Origin: an uncultured Saprospiraceae bacterium
GTDB taxonomy: Bacteria; Bacteroidota; Bacteroidia; Chitinophagales; Saprospiraceae
DNA: 46,062 bases
Assembly: GCA_937941095.1 (NCBI GenBank)
Contig: CALDYJ010000109.1
Location: 1 to 46,062 of the forward strand
Direction: 5' to 3'
This document shows positions 9,170-20,660 of the stretch, in pieces. The first letter of the stretch is position 1. Every line of letters starts with the position of its first letter. The notes beneath the pieces were generated by a model. The model was not told the origin of the DNA, did no database searches, and saw nothing but the letters and a program-made list of their open reading frames with translations. The position numbers and the translations under genes were made by a program.

Positions 9170-9209
9170 AAAAAAAAGGCCACCTTTTTTAGAAGGTGGC
9201 CTTTTTTTT
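9170..9209. terminator. Bidirectional terminator between kinase 2 and sucD
   Basis: The stem AAGGCCACCTT / AAGGTGGCC has a TTTTAG loop and is flanked by an A run and a T run. It therefore works as a terminator on both strands and sits between two convergent genes. Confidence 0.9.
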
Positions 9210-9223
9210 ATTTTGATTATCAT

Positions 9224-10111
9224 TTAAGAAACAGGAGATTTTTGAAGTGCGGCAAGCATTGTTTCTCCAATTTTAGCTGGAGAGCTTACTACATGAATCC
9301 CACATTCTTCCATGATTCTCATTTTAGCTTCTGCAGTATCTTCTGCTCCACCAACAATTGCGCCGGCATGTCCCATTGTTCTTCCTTTTGGAGCAGTTTG
9401 TCCAGCTATAAAACCTACAACAGGTTTAGTCGCATTTTCTTTTATCCATCTTGCTGCATTTGCTTCCATGCTTCCTCCAATTTCACCAATCATAATGATG
9501 CCATCAGTATCAGGATCATTCATTAGCAATTCTACAGCGTCCTTTGTTGTCGTGCCAACAATTGGATCTCCTCCTATACCGATACAAGTACTTTGGCCCA
9601 AACCAGCTTTAGTGACTTGATCTACTGCTTCATAAGTTAAGGTTCCAGATCTTGATACAATCCCAATTCTCCCTGGGTTGTGAATAAAGCCAGGCATGAT
9701 GCCACATTTTGCTTCACCAGGAGTCATTACTCCAGGACAGTTAGGTCCTACTAAGCGAGTAGACGGTCTATCGTTTAGATAAGATTTTACTCTAACCATA
9801 TCTTGTACTGGGATGCCTTCTGTAATACAGATGACTACTTTGATTCCAGCATCTGCTGCTTCCATTATTGCGTCTGCCGCAAATTTTGGAGGGACAAATA
9901 TGATGGATGTATCTGCACCTACTTTGTTTACAGCTTCAGAAACTGTATTAAAAACAGGCTTACCTAAATGTTCTTGACCACCTTTACCAGGAGTCACTCC
10001 ACCGACAATGTTTGTCCCATATTCAATCATTTGACCAGAGTGAAAAGATCCTTCTTTTCCAGTAAAACCCTGAACGATAATCTTAGAATGTTTAGTAACT
10101 AATACAGACAT
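9224..10111 (-). CDS. sucD: Succinyl-CoA ligase (ADP/GDP-forming) alpha subunit
   Basis: The TCA-cycle enzyme converts succinyl-CoA to succinate with substrate-level phosphorylation. The alpha subunit binds CoA and carries the phosphohistidine. The 295 residues match the family. Visible are the CoA-binding Rossmann start ([14 protein letters not shown]), the [11 protein letters not shown] loop, [10 protein letters not shown], and the active-site H248 in [10 protein letters not shown]. The beta-subunit gene sucC is not in this window, so the two subunits are unlinked here. The start lies 2 bp after the ftsB-like stop, so it is the last gene of the carA-eno-ftsB-sucD unit and ends at a bidirectional terminator. 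Confidence 0.97.
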   Translation of the reverse strand: MSVLVTKHSKIIVQGFTGKEGSFHSGQMIEYGTNIVGGVTPGKGGQEHLGKPVFNTVSEAVNKVGADTSIIFVPPKFAADAIMEAADAGIKVVICITEGIPVQDMVRVKSYLNDRPSTRLVGPNCPGVMTPGEAKCGIMPGFIHNPGRIGIVSRSGTLTYEAVDQVTKAGLGQSTCIGIGGDPIVGTTTKDAVELLMNDPDTDGIIMIGEIGGSMEANAARWIKENATKPVVGFIAGQTAPKGRTMGHAGAIVGGAEDTAEAKMRIMEECGIHVVSSPAKIGETMLAALQKSPVS

Positions 10112-10113
10112 TT

Positions 10114-10419
10114 TTATTTATTTAGTTCAATGATGAAAACATCTTCATCATCTTTTTTCATATAATATTGCTCTCGAGCAAATTTTTCTTTATTCACTTT
10201 TAACTCAGCAAGTTCAGTTTCTGTATTGCTGATCTTTTCTAACAATTCATTTTTCTCTTCTTCAAGTTTTGCTAATTTATTTGAAGAATTTAATTGGCTT
10301 TGGATTTTATTTGCATCAAAAAACAACATCCACATTGCAAACAGCAAGAATGCTAAGAGATAAATATTTCTGAGCGGATTTAATCGAGTAATAATCGAAT
10401 TTGGGAAATTGCGTTTCAT
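10114..10419 (-). CDS. FtsB/DivIC-type septum formation initiator
   Basis: This small bitopic division protein is expected to pair with an FtsL-like partner in the septal complex. The 101 residues contain a short basic cytoplasmic N-terminus, one membrane helix (about 20-36), and a heptad-rich extracytoplasmic coiled coil (about 38-80, [24 protein letters not shown]). A short acidic tail follows, with the [15 protein letters not shown] pattern typical of FtsB/DivIC. The adjacency to enolase is the same as for E. coli eno-ftsB, which supports the call. The frame is preceded by a TATCTTTG -7 element 20 bp upstream. Confidence 0.85.
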   Translation of the reverse strand: MKRNFPNSIITRLNPLRNIYLLAFLLFAMWMLFFDANKIQSQLNSSNKLAKLEEEKNELLEKISNTETELAELKVNKEKFAREQYYMKKDDEDVFIIELNK

Positions 10420-10438
10420 AAAATATAGTGTTAAATAT

Positions 10439-10446
10439 CAAAGATA
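10439..10446 (-). promoter_or_regulatory. Candidate -7 element for ftsB-sucD
   Basis: TATCTTTG on the minus strand matches the Bacteroidota -7 consensus TAnnTTTG, 20 bp before the ftsB start and just after the enolase stop. No TTG is found at the -33 spacing, so the element may be weak. Confidence 0.4.
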
Positions 10447-10466
10447 ATAAATTCCAAAGGTGTTCT

Positions 10467-12883
<2,417 letters not shown>

Positions 12884-12914
12884 TAAAATTTAATTGGCAT
12901 TCATAAAATTTATA

Positions 12915-12946
12915 CAAAGATACATTAGTGAAAATAAAAAAGGCAA
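12915..12946 (-). promoter_or_regulatory. Bacteroidota-type promoter of carA-eno-ftsB-sucD
   Basis: On the minus strand a TTG at 12946-12944 lies 21 bp before TATCTTTG (12922-12915), the -33 and -7 elements of the Bacteroidota primary sigma factor. The carA ATG follows about 31 bp later. The TTG lies inside the rplQ terminator stem, so terminator and promoter are interleaved. Confidence 0.7.
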
Positions 12947-12972
12947 CATCTTCTAACAGATATTGCCTTTTT
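12937..12972 (-). terminator. Terminator of the ribosomal/rpoA-rplQ operon
   Basis: On the minus strand, 15-nt arms AAAAAGGCAATATCT and AGATGTTGCCTTTTT pair (one T-G wobble) around a 6-nt loop and run into T-rich DNA. It lies 21 bp after the rplQ stop. Confidence 0.85.
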
Positions 12973-12993
12973 AATATTTCATAAAACAAATGT

Positions 12994-13797
12994 TTATTCT
13001 TCTTCAGAAGCTGCTGAATCAACGACTTTACCACCATCCAATTCATCCTGCCATTTCTCAAGTGCCTCCCATTCACCTTTTGAAGCCATTTCAGCTTGTT
13101 TAGGCCATGTTGTTGGATCATGAGCTGCATATCTAGCCCCAGCTGCTGCTAGTATTTCTTTTACTTTATCAGCAGATGTTCCTGCTAAAGCTGCGAAGGT
13201 ATTGATGCCATCAGCATTTAACAATTCTTCTATTTTTGGTCCTATTCCTTCAATCTTCTTTAAATCATCTGCTTCTCCACTTGCTGCTTCTTTAACTACT
13301 GCTGCTGTAGTTGCTGCTTTAGCGGTTGTCTTAGCGGCAGTATTTGCGCCATCTGCAGTTTTCGTTTTAGATCCTCTTCTTGTTCTCTTCTTCTTAGAAG
13401 TTCCTTCTTTAGATGCCGTTTTTCCACCTGTGTAGATTGTATTGTAATCAACAAACTCTATCATTGCCATTTCAGCACCGTCTCCTTTTCTCCATCCAGT
13501 TTTTATTACTCTCAAATATCCTCCTGGTCTTGTTGCCACCTTAGCTGAAATATCTCCAAAGAGTTCGTTTACAGCTTCTTTATTTTGAAGGTATCCAAAC
13601 ACTACTCTTCTTGAGTGTGTAGTATTTGTTTTTGATTTTGTTACGAGCGGTTCAACGTAGGTCCTCAAGGCTTTAGCTTTAGCCAAAGTGGTACTTATTC
13701 TTTTATGTTTTACAAGTGCAATGGTTAAATTTTTCAGCAAGGCTTTTCTGTGAGCTGATTTTCTTCCTAAGTGGTTGTACTTTTTACCGTGTCTCAT
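12994..13797 (-). CDS. rplQ: Ribosomal protein bL17 with C-terminal helix-hairpin-helix extension
   Basis: Residues 1 to about 120 are a standard bL17 ([51 protein letters not shown]), a large-subunit protein near the exit tunnel. The usual family length is about 120-130, but this product has 267 residues. A Lys/Ala/Thr-rich linker spans about 125-175. A helix-hairpin-helix-like domain follows (180-223, [22 protein letters not shown]), then a Trp/Glu-rich tail ([18 protein letters not shown]) and an acidic end. The same reading frame runs without interruption and base composition does not change sharply, so it is a fusion, not a frameshift. It is the last gene of the alpha operon, 129 bp after rpoA. 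Function of the extension is unknown. Confidence 0.95.
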   Translation of the reverse strand: MRHGKKYNHLGRKSAHRKALLKNLTIALVKHKRISTTLAKAKALRTYVEPLVTKSKTNTTHSRRVVFGYLQNKEAVNELFGDISAKVATRPGGYLRVIKTGWRKGDGAEMAMIEFVDYNTIYTGGKTASKEGTSKKKRTRRGSKTKTADGANTAAKTTAKAATTAAVVKEAASGEADDLKKIEGIGPKIEELLNADGINTFAALAGTSADKVKEILAAAGARYAAHDPTTWPKQAEMASKGEWEALEKWQDELDGGKVVDSAASEEE

Positions 13798-13871
13798 GAC
13801 AATTTTTTTTTAATTTGTTAACCTCGCAACATAAACAACATCCAAATTGGGAGTTTATAATTGCAATGAAT

Positions 13872-13913
13872 GCAGCATTTATATGCTACATTTCCTCTTT
13901 ACCTATAGTAAAG
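13872..13913 (-). other. Two adjacent inverted repeats in the rpoA-rplQ spacer
   Basis: GCAGCAT/ATGCTAC (13872-13878 and 13883-13889; one G-U pair in RNA) and CTTTAC/GTAAAG (13897-13902 and 13908-13913) form two small hairpins right after the rpoA stop. Neither has a T run. They may be RNA processing or stability elements. Confidence 0.4.
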
Positions 13914-13926
13914 AATTTATTGAAGA

Positions 13927-14925
13927 TTACTCTTCGTCTAATTTATACTTTGACAAGTCCATACCGAAAGTAAGTCCTTTTTCAGTCAATAATTCTTCTA
14001 TTTCTACTAGAGATTTTTTACCAAAGTTTCTAAACTTAAGCAATTCGTGTGTATCATACTTTACCATCTCGCCTAGAGAATTGATTTTTGCAGCTTTAAG
14101 ACAATTGTATGCTCTTACTGATAAATCTAAATCTTCTAAAGAAGTCTTAAGTAATTTACGCATATGAAGGATATGCTCATCCACGATATTATCTTCTCTA
14201 TCTTTTTCACTATCGAAGGTGATGTTTTCATCAGTAATAAGCATCAAGTGTTGAATTAAAATTCTTGAAGCTTCTTTTACTGCATCTTCAGGGTGAATAG
14301 TACCATCAGTGGTTACATCCAAAGTTAATTTTTCATAGTCAGTTCTTTGCCCAACTCTCGTATTAGAAACTTTGTAAGCAACATTTTTTATAGGTGTATA
14401 GATGGCATCAATAGGAATAACTCCAATTGGTGCATCTTTAGGAAGATTTTCATCTGCTGGCTTGTAGCCTCTACCTTTAGTAACAGTCAATTCAATTTCC
14501 ATGTTAACGAAAGGCTCCATGTTACAGATCAATAAATCTGGATTCATGATTTTAAAAACATTAGTGTGTTCTTCGATGTCTTTAGCTCTAAATTCTTCTT
14601 TACCACTAATAGTCATGTATATTTTTTCAGAACCGAGGTCTTCGTCTGAAATTAATTGCTTTATTCTAACTTGCTTAAGATTAAGCACGATATCTACTAC
14701 ATCTTGAACGACACCTTTTATGGTAGAAAATTCATGATCAACTCCAGCTATTCTAATCGCAGAAATAGAAAAACCTTCTAAAGAAGAAAGTAATACTCTT
14801 CTGATAGAGTTTCCTATAGTCTGACCAAATCCAGGCTCGAGTGGTTTAAATTCAAAAGTACCTTCAAAGTCAGTTGCTTTTTGAAGAATGATCTTATCTG
14901 GTTGTTGAAAATTAAGAATGCTCAT
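13927..14925 (-). CDS. rpoA: DNA-directed RNA polymerase alpha subunit
   Basis: The subunit scaffolds RNA polymerase assembly and contacts promoters and activators. Its 332 residues show the alpha-NTD (FEFKPLEPGFGQTIGNSIRRVLLSSLEGFSISAIRI; HEFSTIKGVVQDVVDIVLNLKQ). The alpha-CTD follows from about residue 255, with the helix-hairpin-helix-like surface (LSVRAYNCLKAAKINSLGEM, LKFRNFGKKSLVEIEELL). It lies between rpsD and rplQ, as in most bacteria. The gap to rplQ is large (129 bp) and holds two small hairpins. Confidence 0.98.
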   Translation of the reverse strand: MSILNFQQPDKIILQKATDFEGTFEFKPLEPGFGQTIGNSIRRVLLSSLEGFSISAIRIAGVDHEFSTIKGVVQDVVDIVLNLKQVRIKQLISDEDLGSEKIYMTISGKEEFRAKDIEEHTNVFKIMNPDLLICNMEPFVNMEIELTVTKGRGYKPADENLPKDAPIGVIPIDAIYTPIKNVAYKVSNTRVGQRTDYEKLTLDVTTDGTIHPEDAVKEASRILIQHLMLITDENITFDSEKDREDNIVDEHILHMRKLLKTSLEDLDLSVRAYNCLKAAKINSLGEMVKYDTHELLKFRNFGKKSLVEIEELLTEKGLTFGMDLSKYKLDEE

Positions 14926-14966
14926 ATAGTCTTTCTTTTTTTAGGATAGTGTCAAAAATGAAAATA

Positions 14967-15575
14967 TTACTTAGAGTAAAGTTCCACAATTAATTGCTCG
15001 TTGATTTTTTCAGGAATTTGATCCTTAGGTGGATAATCTAAAAAGACTCCTTCCATTTTATCAGCATTAAATTCAACCCAACTGTGTTTTTTTGCTTCAC
15101 CACTACCAACATTTTCTTGAACTATACCTAGGTTTTGAGATTTGCCTCTTACAGAAACAATGTCACCAGGTTTCAATAAAGTTGAAGGAATATTATTTAA
15201 TACTCCGTTTAGAATGATGTGTTTATGGTTTACCAATTGTCTAGCAGCTCTTCTTGTAGGAGCTAAGCCTAATCTATAAACTGTGTTATCTAATCTAGCT
15301 TCAAGAAATTGTAAAAGGATTTCACCAGTTACACCACTTTTTGAATTCGCCTTTTCGAAAAGGTTTCTAAATTGTCTTTCTAACACACCATAAGTATATT
15401 TTGCTTTTTGCTTCTCCATTAGTTGAAGCGCATAGTCAGACTTTTGCTTTCTCCTTTTGCCATTTCCATGTTGACCTGGAGGATATTTTCTTTTTTCAAA
15501 AGATCTATCGAATCCAAAAATAGATTCGCCGAAACTTCTTGATTTTTTTGTCTTAGGACCTGTGTACCTTGCCAT
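14967..15575 (-). CDS. rpsD: Ribosomal protein uS4
   Basis: This is a primary 16S-binding protein of the small subunit; in other bacteria it is a translational repressor of the alpha operon. Its 202 residues include the S4 RNA-binding domain ([34 protein letters not shown]). No Cys occurs in the N-terminal region, so this is the zinc-free form. It ends with the usual ELYSK terminus. Confidence 0.98.
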   Translation of the reverse strand: MARYTGPKTKKSRSFGESIFGFDRSFEKRKYPPGQHGNGKRRKQKSDYALQLMEKQKAKYTYGVLERQFRNLFEKANSKSGVTGEILLQFLEARLDNTVYRLGLAPTRRAARQLVNHKHIILNGVLNNIPSTLLKPGDIVSVRGKSQNLGIVQENVGSGEAKKHSWVEFNADKMEGVFLDYPPKDQIPEKINEQLIVELYSK

Positions 15576-15598
15576 ATTGAATTACCTTTAAAAGCTTT

Positions 15599-15985
15599 TT
15601 AAACTCTTCTTCTTTTTGGAGGACGGCAACCGTTATGCGGTATTGGCGTCATATCCTTGATTCTTGAAATTTTAATTCCTACACCATCAATTGCTCTGAT
15701 GGCAGCTTCTCTACCTGCCCCTGGGCCTTTAACAAAAACCTCAGCTGCTCTCATTCCTGCTTCATAAGCAACTTTAGCTGCATCGTTAGCTGCTATTTGT
15801 GCTGCATAAGGCGTATTTTTCTTAGAGCCTCTAAAACCTGCTTTACCAGCAGAAGCCCAAGAAATTACTTGACCACTTTTATTGGTCAATGAAATGATTA
15901 TATTATTAAAACTGGCCTGAATGAAAACCTTTCCTTCAGTGTCAATTTTTACTTTTCTTTTTTTAACTTTTTTTCCTTTAGCCAT
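15599..15985 (-). CDS. rpsK: Ribosomal protein uS11
   Basis: This small-subunit platform protein neighbours the mRNA exit and contacts S18 and S21. Its 128 residues carry the family core [31 protein letters not shown] and the strongly conserved basic C-terminus [13 protein letters not shown]. It sits 23 bp before rpsD and 33 bp after rpsM in the alpha operon order. Confidence 0.98.
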   Translation of the reverse strand: MAKGKKVKKRKVKIDTEGKVFIQASFNNIIISLTNKSGQVISWASAGKAGFRGSKKNTPYAAQIAANDAAKVAYEAGMRAAEVFVKGPGAGREAAIRAIDGVGIKISRIKDMTPIPHNGCRPPKRRRV

Positions 15986-16018
15986 TAGCTCAGCATTAAA
16001 TTAACTCAGATAAATAAA

Positions 16019-16396
16019 TTACTTAGTTGCCTTCTTCTTATTAGCAACCGTTTTACGCTTACCTTTTCTTGTTCTGGCATTTGTTTGTGTTCTTTGGCCT
16101 CTTACAGGAAGACCACGACGATGTCTTAATCCTCTATAACAACCAATATCCATCAAACGCTTGATGTTAAGCTGTACTTCCGATCTAAGTTCACCTTCAA
16201 CTTTGAAAGTATTTTGGATGTAACCAGAAATTGTTTTGATGTTATCATCATTCCAATCTGTTACTTTGACACTATGATCAATACCAGCTTCGTCTAATAT
16301 TTTTTGTGCACGTGATGGTCCTATCCCATAAATATAGGTAAGTCCAATAATTCCTCTTTTATTTCTAGGAAGGTCTACGCCTGCGATTCGAGCCAT
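16019..16396 (-). CDS. rpsM: Ribosomal protein uS13
   Basis: This small-subunit head protein contacts the P-site tRNA and forms intersubunit bridges. The 125-residue product begins [15 protein letters not shown], has the [16 protein letters not shown] helix-turn and the [15 protein letters not shown](Q/K)TNARTRKG segment, and ends in a Lys-rich tail that would reach toward the tRNAs. Confidence 0.98.
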   Translation of the reverse strand: MARIAGVDLPRNKRGIIGLTYIYGIGPSRAQKILDEAGIDHSVKVTDWNDDNIKTISGYIQNTFKVEGELRSEVQLNIKRLMDIGCYRGLRHRRGLPVRGQRTQTNARTRKGKRKTVANKKKATK

Positions 16397-16411
16397 ATTA
16401 TTACCGTTTTT

Positions 16412-16528
16412 TTATCCTTGTCTTTGTTTGAACCTAGGATTCTTTTTGTTAATAATGTAAAGTTTTCCTTTTCTCCTCACGATCTTGCATTCTGCAGATC
16501 TTTTCTTGATCGATGCTCTTACTTTCAT
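16412..16528 (-). CDS. rpmJ: Ribosomal protein bL36, zinc-free 38-residue form
   Basis: This is a short gene of 38 codons plus stop between infA and rpsM. The product begins [20 protein letters not shown] and ends NPRFKQRQG, which is typical bL36. Only one Cys (C14) is present instead of the C-C-C-H zinc ligands, so it is the C-minus variant that does not need zinc. It lies 15 bp before rpsM and 17 bp after infA. Confidence 0.97.
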   Translation of the reverse strand: MKVRASIKKRSAECKIVRRKGKLYIINKKNPRFKQRQG

Positions 16529-16545
16529 AATACACTGAATTTAAA

Positions 16546-16764
16546 TTATTTATATCTATATGTAATTCTTCCTCTCGATAAGTCATAAGGTGAAATTTCA
16601 ACTTGAACTTTATCTCCTGGTAGTATTCTAATATAGTGCATTCTCATTTTTCCTGATATGGTGGCAACAATTAAATGTCCATTTTCTAACTGTACTCTGA
16701 ACATTGCGTTTGACAATGCTTCAGCGATTACTCCGTCTTGCTTAATTAAGTCTTGCTTGGCCAT
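16546..16764 (-). CDS. infA: Translation initiation factor IF-1
   Basis: The 72-residue S1/OB-fold protein binds the ribosomal A site during initiation. The whole family signature is visible ([57 protein letters not shown]). It is preceded by a TATCTTTG -7 element 17 bp upstream, so it may start a transcript of its own inside the cluster. Confidence 0.98.
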   Translation of the reverse strand: MAKQDLIKQDGVIAEALSNAMFRVQLENGHLIVATISGKMRMHYIRILPGDKVQVEISPYDLSRGRITYRYK

Positions 16765-16781
16765 ATCCCAATTTTGGTGTG

Positions 16782-16789
16782 CAAAGATA
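16782..16789 (-). promoter_or_regulatory. Candidate -7 element upstream of infA
   Basis: TATCTTTG on the minus strand lies in the 60-bp map-infA spacer, 17 bp before the infA ATG. No TTG is seen at -33, so it may be a weak or regulated internal promoter of infA-rpmJ-rpsM-K-D-rpoA-rplQ. Confidence 0.5.
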
Positions 16790-16824
16790 CAAATTTTTTG
16801 ATAGAATGTTTTGAATTAAAGCTT

Positions 16825-17652
16825 CTAAACATTGGCTAATTCTTCAGTTTTTACCCTTACTTCTCTAACATTGGCGTTTTTAGCTATTTCAGCCTCTATT
16901 AAAGCATGATCAGATAGTATATCAGCTTTACCTTTTCTCACACATATGGTATGTTCATAATGTGCTGAAGGAGTAGCATCTTTACTTACGACAGTCCAAC
17001 CATCGTTTAATTGTTTAACATCTTTTGTTCCTAAATTGATCATTGGTTCAATAGCAATCACTAAACCTGACTTCATTAGCGGTCCTCTTCCTCTTTTTCC
17101 ATAATTAGGCACTTCGGGTGCCTCATGCAAAGATCTTCCAATGCCATGCCCTACCAATTCTCTAACAACTCCGTATTTATGTTGCTTTTCGCAATAATTT
17201 TGAATTTCAAAACCTATGTCTCCAATTCGTTTTCCATGAACTGCAGACTCAATACCTTTGTATAAAGAGGTATTAGTTGTTTCTAAAAGATTCATGATTT
17301 CATCTGATATTTCCCCTAATGCAAATGTATAAGCAGAGTCTCCATAAAAGTCATTGATATAGGTTCCACAATCTATGGATACTATATCTCCTTCTTTAAA
17401 TACGATACTACTTGGAATACCATGAACGACTTGTTCATTTATTGAAATGCATAAGGATCCTGGAAAACCTCTATATCCTTTAAAAGCAGGTTCTGCTCCA
17501 TGATCTCTAATAAGTGCTTCTGCTTCTTTATCCAAAGCTAAACCAGTTACTCCTGGTTTAATCTTAGAAGCAACGTGGGCTAAGGTTTTACAGACTAGCA
17601 AACAGCTTTGTCTTATTAATTCAACTTCTTCATCTGTCTTGTAATAAATCAT
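16825..17652 (-). CDS. map: Methionine aminopeptidase, type I
   Basis: The metalloprotease removes the initiator Met from nascent proteins. The 275 residues follow the type I pattern, without the long type II insertion. Metal ligands and motifs are visible: substrate His in EQVVHGIPSS, ligand Asp pairs in VSIDCGTYINDFYGDSAYTF, ligand His in VGHGIGRSLHEAPEVPNYG, ligand Glu in AIEPMIN, and the final Glu in YEHTICV. It lies in the usual Bacteroidota order secY-map-infA, with no adk gene between secY and map. Confidence 0.97.
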   Translation of the reverse strand: MIYYKTDEEVELIRQSCLLVCKTLAHVASKIKPGVTGLALDKEAEALIRDHGAEPAFKGYRGFPGSLCISINEQVVHGIPSSIVFKEGDIVSIDCGTYINDFYGDSAYTFALGEISDEIMNLLETTNTSLYKGIESAVHGKRIGDIGFEIQNYCEKQHKYGVVRELVGHGIGRSLHEAPEVPNYGKRGRGPLMKSGLVIAIEPMINLGTKDVKQLNDGWTVVSKDATPSAHYEHTICVRKGKADILSDHALIEAEIAKNANVREVRVKTEELANV

Positions 17653-17731
17653 AAATTGCCAGTTACTTATTTAATGCAAATATTTACAACCAATAAGTAT
17701 TGAAAAAGTTGTTTTCCATAATATTTTTGAA

Positions 17732-19087
17732 TTACATACTTGCGCCGATGCCTTGGACACGACTTCTACCTTGTATTCTTCCTGACTTAACTAAACCATC
17801 ATACTTTCTCATTAATAAGTAACTTTCAATTTGTTGGAGTGTATCTAAGACAACTGCAACAAGGATAAGTAATGATGTACCACCAAAGAATAAGGCAAGC
17901 GCTAGGTTTACACCAAAGCCAGCTACAATTGCAGGAAGAATTGAAATCAAGCCTAAGAATATTGAACCGGGGAGGGTAATTCTTGTAGTGACTGTATCAA
18001 TAAAATCTGCGGTATTTTTACCTGGTTTAACCCCAGGGATAAATGCGTTTTGTCTTTTTAAGTATTCTGCGTATTGTTGTGGATTTACTAATAGAGCAGT
18101 GTACACATATGTGAAGATTACTACAAGTAAAAAGTAAACAATGTTATAAGGCATTGAAGTAATGTCATTAAAAGCATTTAACCAAGTACTTCCACCTTCC
18201 GCTGGGTTTGTAAAAAACTGAGCTACTGTTCCGGGTAAAAACATCAAAGCTTGAGCAAAGATAATAGGCATTACACCTGCAGCATTTACTTTTACTGGAA
18301 TATAATCTCTATTACCGGCTAAGGGCATTTGGTTATTACCTCTTCCTATAATTCTTTTGGCAAATTGAATTGGGATTTTTCTAACTCCTTGGACAATCAA
18401 TACGGTGACCAGCGTAACTGCACAGAAAGCTAAGATCACAAGAATTAGCATGAATGGATTTCCTTGTCCAGTAAATTCTCCAATTGCTGCTGAAGGTAAT
18501 GTTGCGATGATACCAATGGTAATCAAAAGAGATACACCATTTCCGATTCCTTTATCTGTAATTTTTTCACCCAACCACATGGCAAAGATAGTCCCTGCAC
18601 AAAGGATGATTATGTTAGATACCCAGAAAATTCCCATATCTATGTTAGGGCTAATAGCTCCTGGTGTTGTTTGTAGATATTTTAAGTACCCTGCTCCTTG
18701 AACAAGGGTAATGAATACTGTTAAAATTCTTGTGATTTGGCTTAATTTTTTTCTTCCAGACTCTCCTTCTTTTTGTTGAAGTCTTTGAAAGTAAGGAACG
18801 GCAAATCCAAGTAATTGAATTATAATGGATGCGGTAATGTAGGGCATGATCCCTAGAGCAAAGATTGCTGCATTTTTAAATGCTCCTCCTGAGAATACAT
18901 TAATCAGACCTAATAAATCATCTGGTGAATTACTAATAGACCCTTCTAGCGCACCTCTATTTACACCTGGTAAAATAATAAAAGAACCTACTCTATAGAA
19001 AAATAACATAGCTATAGTGAAAAGGATTCTATCCTTCAATTCCTTTATGCTCCAAATATTCTTTAGGGTCTGAATAAATTTCTTCAT
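17732..19087 (-). CDS. secY: Protein translocase channel subunit SecY
   Basis: This is the central pore of the Sec translocon, exporting the signal-peptide proteins of this window. Its 451 residues include ten predicted membrane helices, starting with the first (ILFTIAMLFFYRVGSFIILPG). The cytoplasmic loops include RIIGRGNNQMPLAGNRDYIPVKVNAAGVMPIIFAQ, and the C-terminal helices end at MRKYDGLVKSGRIQGR. It follows rplO by 9 bp, so it belongs to the spc transcript. Confidence 0.98.
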   Translation of the reverse strand: MKKFIQTLKNIWSIKELKDRILFTIAMLFFYRVGSFIILPGVNRGALEGSISNSPDDLLGLINVFSGGAFKNAAIFALGIMPYITASIIIQLLGFAVPYFQRLQQKEGESGRKKLSQITRILTVFITLVQGAGYLKYLQTTPGAISPNIDMGIFWVSNIIILCAGTIFAMWLGEKITDKGIGNGVSLLITIGIIATLPSAAIGEFTGQGNPFMLILVILAFCAVTLVTVLIVQGVRKIPIQFAKRIIGRGNNQMPLAGNRDYIPVKVNAAGVMPIIFAQALMFLPGTVAQFFTNPAEGGSTWLNAFNDITSMPYNIVYFLLVVIFTYVYTALLVNPQQYAEYLKRQNAFIPGVKPGKNTADFIDTVTTRITLPGSIFLGLISILPAIVAGFGVNLALALFFGGTSLLILVAVVLDTLQQIESYLLMRKYDGLVKSGRIQGRSRVQGIGASM

Positions 19088-19096
19088 TATAACGGT

Positions 19097-19546
19097 TTAA
19101 GCGACAGTAATACTTCCTCCAGCCTTTTCGATGGCATCTTTTGCATTAGAAGAGCAAGCATGAGCTTGTACTTCAAGTTTTGTGCTCAATTCACCATTTC
19201 CAAGAATCTTAACCTTCTTATTCTTATTTACTATCCCATTGGAAACTAAAAACTCGATGTCAATCTTTGATGTACGATATTTTTCTGAAATAGATACTAG
19301 TCTTTCCAAATTTATCGGCACAAACGCCACTCTATTTGGGTTTTTAAACCCTCTCTTCGGTAGACGCATTTGAAGCGGCATTTGACCACCTTCAAAATTT
19401 CTTTTTCTGCTGTAACCAGATCTGGATTTTGCTCCTTTATGTCCTCTGGTAGAGGTTCCACCTTTACCAGAACCTTGGCCCCTGGCAATTCTTTTTCCAC
19501 TTTTTACAGCACCTTTTGCTGGTCTTAAATTATGAAGTTCCATCAC
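19097..19546 (-). CDS. rplO: Ribosomal protein uL15
   Basis: This late-assembly large-subunit protein has 149 residues with the Gly/Arg-rich, extended N-terminus (KRIARGQGSGKGGTSTRGHKG) that threads through 23S rRNA. A globular C-terminal domain with VKILGNGELSTKLEVQAHACS follows. It lies directly upstream of secY, 9 bp away, the normal spc order. Confidence 0.98.
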   Translation of the reverse strand: MMELHNLRPAKGAVKSGKRIARGQGSGKGGTSTRGHKGAKSRSGYSRKRNFEGGQMPLQMRLPKRGFKNPNRVAFVPINLERLVSISEKYRTSKIDIEFLVSNGIVNKNKKVKILGNGELSTKLEVQAHACSSNAKDAIEKAGGSITVA

Positions 19547-19562
19547 TGCGATGTTTTAATAG

Positions 19563-19742
19563 TTAAATATTTTCAACCTTCACTAAATGGTTGATCTTAT
19601 TGATCATTCCTTGAATCTGGTCATTGACATTATGTTCAACGCTTTGATTCATTTTACGCAAGCCTAGAGCTTTCATAGTATCTTTTTGTCTCTTTGATCT
19701 ATCGATCACACTTTTAACTTGAGTTATTCTTACGCGTGCCAT
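19563..19742 (-). CDS. rpmD: Ribosomal protein uL30
   Basis: A 59-residue product, MARVRITQVKSVIDRSKRQK at its start, with the family motif TMKALGLRKMNQSVEH and the end HLVKVENI. It binds 23S rRNA near the 5S region. It lies 25 bp after rpsE and 16 bp before rplO, the standard place in the spc operon. It is short but clearly real. Confidence 0.97.
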   Translation of the reverse strand: MARVRITQVKSVIDRSKRQKDTMKALGLRKMNQSVEHNVNDQIQGMINKINHLVKVENI

Positions 19743-19767
19743 TTTAAATGAATTCTAATTTTATCAA

Positions 19768-20283
19768 TTAACCATTGAATACCTTATCAATGGAGATTCC
19801 TCTTGTTCTAGCAATAGTTTCAGCGTTTCTTAATTTACTTAAAGCATCAAATGTTGCTTTAACCACATTATGTGGGTTAGAAGAGCCTTGAGATTTTGCT
19901 AATATATTTTGAATACCTGCCATTTCTAATACAGCTCTCATTGCACCACCTGCAATTACACCTGTACCTTCAGAAGCTGGTTTGATTAAAACTTTTCCTG
20001 CCCCGTATTTTCCTAGTTGAGAATGAGGGATGGTTCCTTTATGGATAGGCACTTTAACAAGATTCTTTTTAGCATCATCAATTGCCTTTTGAATTGATTC
20101 TGAAACATCTCTTGCTTTACCTAAACCATGTCCGATTGTTCCTTTTCCATCTCCTACTACGACAACGGCAGCGAAACTAAATGTTCTACCCCCTTTCGTT
20201 ACTTTAGCAACACGGTTAAGGTTTACCAACTTTTCTTTTAGCTCTTTTTCAGAAGCTTTTATTCTATCGTTCTTTTTAGCCAT
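19768..20283 (-). CDS. rpsE: Ribosomal protein uS5
   Basis: This small-subunit protein is part of the mRNA entry helicase and of translational fidelity. The 171 residues show the dsRBD-like N-terminal domain ([39 protein letters not shown]) and the C-terminal domain ([31 protein letters not shown]). Nothing unusual is seen. Confidence 0.98.
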   Translation of the reverse strand: MAKKNDRIKASEKELKEKLVNLNRVAKVTKGGRTFSFAAVVVVGDGKGTIGHGLGKARDVSESIQKAIDDAKKNLVKVPIHKGTIPHSQLGKYGAGKVLIKPASEGTGVIAGGAMRAVLEMAGIQNILAKSQGSSNPHNVVKATFDALSKLRNAETIARTRGISIDKVFNG

Positions 20284-20293
20284 CGATTTTGAT

Positions 20294-20638
20294 TTAGATA
20301 TTTAAGCCCGCCTCTCTAGCAGCATCCGCTAAAGCTTTAATTCTACCATGATATAAAAAACCGCCTCTATCAAAAACTGCGTTTCCAATATTTTTAGCGC
20401 CTGCTTTTTCAGCAATTAGTTTTCCAACAGCTTTTGCTTGATCAATTTTATTAGCACTTTTTACTTCTTTATGCGAAGCAGCACAAATTGTTGCACCAGC
20501 TCTGTCATCAATAAGTTGACAGGAGATTCCTTTGTTACTTCGATATACGCAAAGTCTAGGATTATTGGCAGTACCATTAATCTTTTTACGTATTCTTAAG
20601 TGAATTCTTTTTCTACTTTCTCTTTTTGAAAGTCCCAT
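20294..20638 (-). CDS. rplR: Ribosomal protein uL18
   Basis: This 5S rRNA-binding protein of the central protuberance has 114 residues. Its N-terminal basic stretch ([34 protein letters not shown]) and C-terminal motif ([25 protein letters not shown]) match the family throughout. It is 10 bp from rpsE. Confidence 0.98.
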   Translation of the reverse strand: MGLSKRESRKRIHLRIRKKINGTANNPRLCVYRSNKGISCQLIDDRAGATICAASHKEVKSANKIDQAKAVGKLIAEKAGAKNIGNAVFDRGGFLYHGRIKALADAAREAGLNI

Positions 20639-20660
20639 TGCTTAAAAGTTATAATGTTTA

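Noticed and set aside
9155..9620. Open frames on the plus strand over sucD
   Set aside because: They are antisense shadows of a well-conserved gene, with no recognisable protein features.
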